From Clostridia bacterium (GTDB lineage Bacteria > Bacillota_A > Clostridia > Christensenellales > Aristaeellaceae): a DNA stretch of 5,445 nt. The number at the start of each line of letters is the position of its first letter. The stretch's first letter is position 1. The notes beneath the pieces were generated by a model, which saw only the letters and a program-made list of their open reading frames with translations, was not told where the DNA came from and made no database searches. The position numbers and the translations under genes are program-made. Positions 1 through 4,395 of this stretch are shown here, piece after piece. Location of the stretch: assembly GCA_017938785.1 (NCBI GenBank), contig JAGBAU010000143.1:1-5445 (forward strand), in the 5' to 3' direction.

Positions 1-124
1 CGCGGTGAACATGCTCAGCGTTTTCGCGGTGGAGAGGGGATATACGGCAGAGCTTGCCGTTGCCGCCGCATTGACGGTTGTTCCCCTCCTGTATACACTT
101 TGGATCTGGAAAAGGGCAGATTGA
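1..124 (+). CDS. C-terminal end of an integral membrane protein, possibly an AEC-type (auxin efflux carrier family) transporter; 5' end outside the window
   Basis: Reading from base 2, 40 codons stay open and end in TGA at 122-124. The visible peptide starts AVNMLSVFAVERGY and is followed by a strongly hydrophobic stretch (AVAAALTVVPLLYTLWIW), then a short charged tail (KRAD). This looks like the last transmembrane helix of a transporter with a short cytoplasmic end. The order of a small-residue/Asn segment, a 'Y-x-x-E-L-A' turn and a final helix with an internal Pro resembles the C-terminus of AEC-family carriers. With only 40 residues this family guess is weak, and another multi-pass carrier or an ABC permease is possible. 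The gene converges on the MBL-fold gene, and its stop codon touches the left arm of the terminator at 124-156. Confidence 0.6.
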   Translation, partial: AVNMLSVFAVERGYTAELAVAAALTVVPLLYTLWIWKRAD

Positions 125-156
125 AAAAGGAGCATCCTTTAAGGATGCTCCTTTTT
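124..156. terminator. Bidirectional rho-independent terminator between convergent genes
   Basis: Bases 124-137 pair perfectly with 143-156, giving a 14-bp stem around a tttaa loop. The core is GGAGCATCC/GGATGCTCC, flanked by A5 on the left and T5 on the right, so the hairpin ends in a U-tract on either strand. It overlaps the last base of the TGA stop of the left-hand gene (122-124) and the TGA stop of the minus-strand MBL gene (complement of 156-158). It therefore ends both transcripts. Confidence 0.9.
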
Positions 157-1034
157 CATACCGTTTTCCAGAGGACGAGGTTATCCTGAATCTCCAGGGT
201 CATGCGTCCGCTGTCCTTCAGCCAGGACAGGTAGGATTTCACCGTGCTGCCCACCAGCACATACTGCTGCATGGTCATGGTGAGATCATAGTGCTCGAAC
301 AGCTTCTGCAGGATGGCTTCAAAGTTCAGGGGCTGCGTGCAGATGTCCAGCAGGACTTCGGCCACCTCGTGTACCTTATCCCGGTTGAATCCGATCAGTT
401 CCTTCAGGTCAGCGGATGCATCTGCGTGGGCGGGCACGAAGATGGGGGCTTCCAGCCTTTCCACCATGTCCAGGGTGTCCAGGTAGGCCTGCACATCGTA
501 AATGAAGGATACAGCATATTTCTCCAGCGTTGCCCGGCTTGAGATGCAGTCCGCCAGGAATACGCAGCCGTCGGGCATGCGGAAGCCCACCATATCGAAA
601 TAATGGCCGGGCAGGGGAATGATTTCTACATCCTCAGGGAAATCCGGGTGGGAGAAGGGCGTCACTTCGCTCTCCTGGGCCAGCAGGAATTTGTGGCGCA
701 GCTCCTTGCAGGGATAGCCGCCGAACAGGAAGGCGGGTTCCAGGATGGTATGGGCGGTGAAGGCCGCCTCGATGCCGCCGGAGAACACGCGGCAGCCGGT
801 CTGCGCTTGCAGGTAGTGGTTTCCGCCGATGTGGTCCGCGTTGGAATGGGTGGTCAGGATACCCTTGAGCTGCCAGCCGTTTTTATCCAGAATCTGGCGC
901 ACCTTGCGGCCGGCTTCCTTATCGCTGCCGCTATCGATGAGGTAAACCTGGTTATCCCCGGCGTGGTATACGCCGATCTTGGCCGGGCAGTTGATGTAAT
1001 GGCAGCTTTTGCTGATTTGAACGAGTTCGTACAT
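156..1034 (-). CDS. MBL-fold metallo-hydrolase with HxNxDH metal motif and C-terminal winged-helix-like region
   Basis: This 292-residue protein belongs to the metallo-beta-lactamase fold superfamily, glyoxalase-II/GloB-like branch, and is probably a cytoplasmic hydrolase. Its substrate is unknown. Visible metal ligands are H63, D67 and H68 in THSNADHIGG (residues 62-71), H144 in LPGHYFDMVG, D162 in FLADC and H203 in VPAHA. The usual second His of HxHxDH is Asn65 (codon AAC, complement of 840-842), so one zinc site looks altered. Residues about 1-205 form the MBL domain. Residues about 235-292 are helical and end in an amphipathic beta-like 'MTLEIQDNLVLWKTV' stretch, resembling the winged-helix tail of many MBL hydrolases. 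The ATG is preceded by GGAGGA four bases away. The gene lies 13 nt behind the MFS gene on the same strand and should be co-transcribed with it, so its substrate may be the transported compound (inference). Confidence 0.9.
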   Translation of the reverse strand: MYELVQISKSCHYINCPAKIGVYHAGDNQVYLIDSGSDKEAGRKVRQILDKNGWQLKGILTTHSNADHIGGNHYLQAQTGCRVFSGGIEAAFTAHTILEPAFLFGGYPCKELRHKFLLAQESEVTPFSHPDFPEDVEIIPLPGHYFDMVGFRMPDGCVFLADCISSRATLEKYAVSFIYDVQAYLDTLDMVERLEAPIFVPAHADASADLKELIGFNRDKVHEVAEVLLDICTQPLNFEAILQKLFEHYDLTMTMQQYVLVGSTVKSYLSWLKDSGRMTLEIQDNLVLWKTV

Positions 1035-1038
1035 GTTT

Positions 1039-1044
1039 TCCTCC
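1039..1044 (-). promoter_or_regulatory. Ribosome binding site of the MBL-fold gene
   Basis: The minus strand reads GGAGGA, then AAAC, then the ATG. The site lies inside the 13-nt gap after the TAA stop of the MFS gene (complement of 1048-1050). This fixes the MBL start and supports translation from the shared message. Confidence 0.8.
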
Positions 1045-1047
1045 GGA

Positions 1048-2220
1048 TTACTTGCAGCGGACGGCCAGGTAGCTGAACAGTGCGCACAGCAGGGCGGCTG
1101 CGGCGGGCAGCAGCATGGCGCCCACCAGGGAAGCGGTGCTCACGGCGCCCATGCCCAGCGGAATCAGCATGCGGGCCAGGCCCATGATCAGGTATACGCC
1201 GGAGGTGATCAGGGAGGTGCGGTCCTCATTGCCGATGGTGGCTTCGGACAGCATTACGGGAATCCACTGGCCGCTGATCAGGCCGATGAGGGCGGATGCA
1301 ATCAACATGCCCACGGCGCTGCCGGTGATGAGCCCCAGTATGTGGAATACGCCTGCGCCCAGTGCGCCGACGATCAGCATCCTGCCCGGCTTGAAGGGCA
1401 GGCGGGGAGTGACCAGGCGGCAGATGGTTACGCAGATCCAATAGGCGCTCAGGCACAGGGAACCGGTCTGCGGATCATTGAACTGTACGGTGGTATAGCG
1501 CACAATCCATCCCAGCAGACCCAGCTGGGCTGCGGCGTATAGCGCGCCTGCGATCAGGAAGAGGACATTGCGGGGGGTGCGCAAGTATTCTGCAAACATG
1601 GCCCTGGTAAAGGGAGCTTCCTTTGCGGCCTGAACGGCGTTGGAACCCTTGCTGCTGCGGCTGCCCACGATGGCAAACAGCAGGCAGATGACGGCGAAGA
1701 TGCCGCCGGCCACATAGTAGCTGGCCCTCCAGCCGGATTTTCCAAGGACGTAGCTCACCAGCACAGGGGTGAGCAGGCCGCCAATGCCATAGAAGCCGTG
1801 CAGCAGGCCCAGGCAGCTTGCACGGTTTTCGGGATGCAAATCCACCATGTAGGAATTGACGCAGCTGTCGGTGGTGTTGTTGCCTGCGCCCAGCAGTATG
1901 CATGCGGTGAGCAGCATGGCAAAATTGCCGGATGCGCCGGTGAGCAGCAGCATGGCCGTCTGCAGCGCGCTGGCGCCCAGGATCAGCCAGATCTTATGTA
2001 CGCGGCCCTGCAGCAGGGGAAGGATCAGCAGCGGAATCATGCTGCCCAGGTTCATCATGCTGGTCATCAGGCCCTGGGCTGCGCCGGTGAGCTGGAATTC
2101 GCCGATCAGTGGGTCCATGGTGTTGCTCAGGATGTTGAAGCTCATGGAATAGCCGCAAACGATCAAAAGAAGGCTCACGGTGAGGATTTGGAGGGCGCGC
2201 CGGGATGCGGTTTTTTGCAT
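1048..2220 (-). CDS. Major facilitator superfamily (MFS) transporter, fucose-permease-like type
   Basis: This 390-residue inner-membrane carrier is of normal MFS length. Hydrophobicity by eye gives 12 helices: roughly 12-32, 47-70, 77-95, 99-118, 139-159, 166-186, then a polar central loop at 187-216, and 217-240, 254-274, 280-299, 301-323, 334-355 and 363-387. The TM5 motif HGFYGIGGLLTPVL (141-154) resembles FucP/YbjJ-like permeases, which carry an H-x-x-x-G-x-G pattern there. The TM2-TM3 loop (LLQGRVHKIWLI) is a degenerate form of the MFS motif G-x-x-x-D-R-x-G-R. The substrate and the direction of transport cannot be read from sequence. The ATG has an AGGAG nine bases upstream. It is the first gene of an operon with the MBL-fold hydrolase and is divergent from the ferritin-like gene. 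Confidence 0.9.
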   Translation of the reverse strand: MQKTASRRALQILTVSLLLIVCGYSMSFNILSNTMDPLIGEFQLTGAAQGLMTSMMNLGSMIPLLILPLLQGRVHKIWLILGASALQTAMLLLTGASGNFAMLLTACILLGAGNNTTDSCVNSYMVDLHPENRASCLGLLHGFYGIGGLLTPVLVSYVLGKSGWRASYYVAGGIFAVICLLFAIVGSRSSKGSNAVQAAKEAPFTRAMFAEYLRTPRNVLFLIAGALYAAAQLGLLGWIVRYTTVQFNDPQTGSLCLSAYWICVTICRLVTPRLPFKPGRMLIVGALGAGVFHILGLITGSAVGMLIASALIGLISGQWIPVMLSEATIGNEDRTSLITSGVYLIMGLARMLIPLGMGAVSTASLVGAMLLPAAAALLCALFSYLAVRCK

Positions 2221-2229
2221 GCGTAAAAG

Positions 2230-2234
2230 CTCCT
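2230..2234 (-). promoter_or_regulatory. Ribosome binding site of the MFS gene
   Basis: The minus strand reads GAGAGGAGC nine bases before the ATG whose complement is 2218-2220. It supports that start codon. Confidence 0.7.
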
Positions 2235-2254
2235 CTCAGGATACATTTTTTTCC

Positions 2255-2283
2255 AGTTTAGCATAGCGATAGAAGAAAAGCAA
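2255..2283 (-). promoter_or_regulatory. Candidate sigma-A promoter for the MFS-MBL operon
   Basis: On the minus strand TTGCTT (complement of 2278-2283) is followed after exactly 17 nt by TAAACT (complement of 2255-2260). These match TTGACA and TATAAT at 3 and 4 of 6 positions, so the boxes are weak although the spacing is ideal. Initiation near 2248 would give a leader of roughly 28 nt. The assignment comes from motif reading only. Confidence 0.35.
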
Positions 2284-2303
2284 GAACGGAAAGAGCCGCT
2301 AAA

Positions 2304-2334
2304 TTGCATGATTTCATCTTGTTTCCCATAGAAT
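2304..2334 (+). promoter_or_regulatory. Candidate promoter for the ferritin-like gene
   Basis: TAGAAT (2329-2334) is a 5-of-6 match to a -10 box. The best upstream box is TTGCAT (2304-2309), but the 19-nt spacer is long and the -35 match is only 3 of 6. Initiation near 2341 would leave a 5' leader of about 55 nt. The -10 lies between the arms of the inverted repeat at 2310-2352, which could suit a regulated promoter (inference). Confidence 0.35.
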
Positions 2335-2352
2335 TCTTCCGGGAATGAAATC
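2310..2352. repeat. Inverted repeat GATTTCAT...ATGAAATC in the divergent intergenic region
   Basis: GATTTCAT at 2310-2317 is perfectly inverted as ATGAAATC at 2345-2352. Inside it, TTCCC at 2323-2327 can pair with GGGAA at 2341-2345, with the shared base 2345 used in only one of the two pairings. The repeat brackets the candidate -10 and start site of the ferritin-like gene. It may be an operator or a leader hairpin. Arms this short could also arise by chance. Confidence 0.4.
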
Positions 2353-2360
2353 TTTCGACC

Positions 2361-2380
2361 GCGCACAGAATAAACTGCGC
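2361..2380 (+). repeat. Small hairpin immediately upstream of the ferritin-like gene's ribosome binding site
   Basis: GCGCA (2361-2365) and TGCGC (2376-2380) form a perfect 5-bp GC-rich stem around a 10-nt AT-rich loop. The right arm ends at the base before the AAGGAGG site. It could affect access of ribosomes to that site, or it could be incidental. Confidence 0.35.
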
Positions 2381-2387
2381 AAGGAGG
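2381..2387 (+). promoter_or_regulatory. Ribosome binding site that decides the start of the ferritin-like gene
   Basis: AAGGAGG is followed by eight bases and then ATG at 2396. An in-frame ATG 17 codons upstream (2345) has no comparable site, and the peptide it would add is poor in character. The start at 2396 is therefore preferred. Confidence 0.85.
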
Positions 2388-2395
2388 GATGCAAA

Positions 2396-3655
2396 ATGAA
2401 TCCATTTGAAATGAAACCCGCAAAGCGGGCAGAACTGATCATCGACTGGGAAAAGATGTGGGCCGAGCCCTACGATAAGAGGTGTGTGGATCCCTATACC
2501 CGCACCCGTGTGATTCTGATGAACGGTACGGAATTCGAAAGCGTGTGGTTCTCCCACCAGTTTTCCCGGAACACCTGTGATAATGAATTGCGCCGCCAGA
2601 TTGCGCTGATTCGCCGCAGCGAACAACAGCAGCAGAAGCTGCTCACCCACCTGAAGCCCTGCGACGAGACAGCCCTTGAGCATACCATCGGCTATGAACA
2701 GCTGGCTGTGGACCTGACCGCACATCTGGCCAAGCGCGTTTGCGACGTAAACGTGAAAAACGCCCTGGATTTCGCCCTGCTGGAGGACTTCGACCACCTC
2801 TACCGCTATGCGGATTACCTGGATATGCAGACCGGCGAAAAGGCGGAAGAGCTGGTGGGCCGCTATACGGAAATCATGCCCGGCCGCCCCACCATTGCCC
2901 ATCACCGCCATCCCTACGATTCCATCCGTTATGCCATGACCAATCCCAAGCCGGCGACTATGGACCTGCTGGCAGCCAACATCATCACCGCCGCCGAACA
3001 GCAGACCATGAACTACTATATGAACACCGCGGCACTCTGGCCGGATGAGGCGGGCCGCCGCCTGTATCAGGAAATCGGCATGATCGAGGAACAGCACGTC
3101 AGCCAGTACGGCAGTCTGCTCAATCCCACCCTGAGCTGGCTGGAAAACCTGCTGGTGCACCAGTTCACCGAATGCTACCTGTACTGGAGCTGCTACGAAA
3201 CCGAAACCGACCGTCACATCAAGGATGTTTGGGATTTCATGCTCCAGCAGGAGCTGATGCACCTGCACATCGCCCAGAACCTGCTCAAGGAATACGAGGG
3301 CAAGGAATGGCAGCAGGTCATCCCCGACGGCTGTTTCCCCGCGCCGCTGGTGCTGGAGAGCAACATCGATTACGTGCGCTGCGTTCTGGGCGGCACCGTG
3401 AACCTGACCGCCCAGCGGGAGGATTATGTGGATGTGTGCGAAACAAAGAACGGCACCTTCCAGGATTACCAGAACCAGGTAAACATCCCCGTGGACAATG
3501 TGATGAGCCACGTGGTCATCGAGGAGTATATCCGCCGCAACGGTCAGGATTACCGCTTCGAGGTGGACGAAAACCCCATTCCCGAACTGCGCTGCCGCAC
3601 CGAGGACAATACCCAGGTGGGACGGCTGCCGGAAAAGGTGGTTCAGAGGGTATAA
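2396..3655 (+). CDS. Ferritin-like (di-iron carboxylate) helical protein with three E + [D/E]xxH half-sites
   Basis: This 419-residue, probably cytoplasmic protein has no signal peptide and no membrane helix. Residues about 195-300 read as four helices with the order E201, E231-x-x-H234, E259, E286-x-x-H289. That is the E / ExxH / E / ExxH ligand order of ferritin-like di-iron proteins (rubrerythrin, ribonucleotide reductase R2, bacterial multicomponent monooxygenases). A preceding helix pair repeats the pattern: E101 and D131-x-x-H134, with the same 30- and 33-residue spacing as E201/E231/H234 and offset by exactly 100 residues. A His cluster (HHRH, 169-172) lies between the units. The C-terminal 110 residues, from about 310, are mixed and unrecognised. 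Likely roles are O2- or peroxide-dependent oxidation, iron handling or oxygen defence; the exact one is inference. The gene stands alone, divergent from the MFS-MBL operon, and has its own terminator. I do not recognise a named family for the full length. Confidence 0.85.
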   Translation: MNPFEMKPAKRAELIIDWEKMWAEPYDKRCVDPYTRTRVILMNGTEFESVWFSHQFSRNTCDNELRRQIALIRRSEQQQQKLLTHLKPCDETALEHTIGYEQLAVDLTAHLAKRVCDVNVKNALDFALLEDFDHLYRYADYLDMQTGEKAEELVGRYTEIMPGRPTIAHHRHPYDSIRYAMTNPKPATMDLLAANIITAAEQQTMNYYMNTAALWPDEAGRRLYQEIGMIEEQHVSQYGSLLNPTLSWLENLLVHQFTECYLYWSCYETETDRHIKDVWDFMLQQELMHLHIAQNLLKEYEGKEWQQVIPDGCFPAPLVLESNIDYVRCVLGGTVNLTAQREDYVDVCETKNGTFQDYQNQVNIPVDNVMSHVVIEEYIRRNGQDYRFEVDENPIPELRCRTEDNTQVGRLPEKVVQRV

Positions 3656-3656
3656 G

Positions 3657-3686
3657 AAAAAGGCAGGATATTTATCCTGCCTTTTT
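3657..3686. terminator. Bidirectional rho-independent terminator between the ferritin-like and SDR genes
   Basis: Bases 3657-3668 pair perfectly with 3675-3686 (core GGCAGGA/TCCTGCC, with A5 and T5 flanks) around a tattta loop. TA/TA could extend the stem by two pairs. The hairpin starts two bases after the TAA stop at 3653-3655 and ends one base before the SDR stop (complement of 3688-3690). It serves both strands. Confidence 0.9.
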
Positions 3687-3687
3687 G

Positions 3688-4392
3688 TCATTCCTTCATG
3701 GACCAGCCGTAGTCGTTGTGGTAGATCATGAGCTTCGTCATGCCGCCGTCGATGCAGATGTTTTCGCCGGTGATGAAGCCTGCCTTTTCGCTGCACAGGA
3801 AGAGAACCATGTTGGCGATGTCCTCCGGCTTGCCTACGCGTCCTGCGGGCTGCTGAGTGGCGTCCGGACCGGTGAAGGTGGTGCTGGTGGTGTCGATCCA
3901 GCCGGGCGAGATGGAGTTGACCCTCGCCTTGCCCGCCAGGCTCACCGCCAGCGCGTGGGTGAGGGCTGCGATGCCGCCCTTGGCCGCGGTGTAGCTCTCG
4001 GTCTGGGGCTGGCTCATGCGGTCGCGGGAGGAGGAGATGTTCACGATGGCCGCACCCTCTGCCAAGCGGGGCATGAGCAGTTTGGTGAGGTAGAAAGGAG
4101 CACTTACGCCCACCTGCAGGGCATAGTTGAATTCCTCCCAGCTGCACGCATCGATGCCCTTCATGATGGGCAGGGCATTGTTGACGATGTAATCCACATG
4201 GCCGTGTTCGGCGATGACCTGTGCGGCGAAGGCTTCCAGTGCCTTCGGATCGGAAATATCACCCACGAAGTGGTCGCCGGGCTTCACATCGATGATGCAC
4301 ACCTTTGCGCCCTGCTCCCGGAACATCCGGGCGATGCATGCGCCGATGCCGCTTGCGCCGCCGGTGATGACGGCTACCTTATCCTTAAACAT
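3688..4392 (-). CDS. Classical short-chain dehydrogenase/reductase (SDR), probably NAD(H)-dependent
   Basis: This 234-residue cytoplasmic oxidoreductase has a Rossmann fold. The nucleotide-binding motif TGGASGIG is at 10-17. Asp35, at the end of the second strand (VCIIDV), favours NAD(H) over NADP(H). The NNAG motif appears as NNAL (71-74). The catalytic Ser121, Tyr134 and Lys138 have the spacing seen in FabG (S138/Y151/K155). The PG motif is at 163-164 and the C-terminal GxxxxIDGG motif is present. The Asn of the N-S-Y-K catalytic tetrad is replaced by Gly95 (QVGVSAPF). The protein is slightly short for the class because the loop after PGWIDT is compact, and it has a distinctive tail, MIYHNDYGWSMKE. 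Clostridial SDRs with similar tails are familiar to me, but the substrate is unknown. GGAGGA six bases before the ATG lies in the last codons of the upstream gene, which points to translational coupling. Confidence 0.93.
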   Translation of the reverse strand: MFKDKVAVITGGASGIGACIARMFREQGAKVCIIDVKPGDHFVGDISDPKALEAFAAQVIAEHGHVDYIVNNALPIMKGIDACSWEEFNYALQVGVSAPFYLTKLLMPRLAEGAAIVNISSSRDRMSQPQTESYTAAKGGIAALTHALAVSLAGKARVNSISPGWIDTTSTTFTGPDATQQPAGRVGKPEDIANMVLFLCSEKAGFITGENICIDGGMTKLMIYHNDYGWSMKE

Positions 4393-4395
4393 GGT

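Larger units (their letters stand above)
2221..2395. other. Divergent intergenic region (175 bp) between the MFS operon and the ferritin-like gene
   Basis: This is the only sizeable non-coding stretch in the window, and it is more AT-rich than the flanking genes. It contains two ribosome binding sites, weak promoter candidates on both strands and the two inverted repeats listed separately. I see no convincing match to a known riboswitch, T-box or named operator. Confidence 0.7.

Noticed and set aside
1033..1542. Plus-strand open frames opposite the MFS and MBL genes (also 78-542, 603-1076 and 1798-2226)
   Set aside because: They are antisense to genes with clear family motifs, have no ribosome binding sites, and show the Gly/Gln/Ala/His-rich composition of shadow frames.
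2345..2395. Upstream ATG that would lengthen the ferritin-like protein by 17 residues
   Set aside because: It lacks a ribosome binding site, lies inside an inverted repeat next to the likely transcription start, and is out-competed by the ATG at 2396 with an AAGGAGG eight bases before it.
2258..4147. A 629-codon open frame on the minus strand, antisense to the ferritin-like gene and overlapping the SDR gene in another frame
   Set aside because: It has no ribosome binding site. It crosses a perfect terminator and runs opposite a gene with clear ferritin-like motifs. Its length follows from the GC-rich third-position bias of the sense gene, which removes stops from the antisense frame. Its His/Gly/Arg-rich composition is that of a shadow frame.
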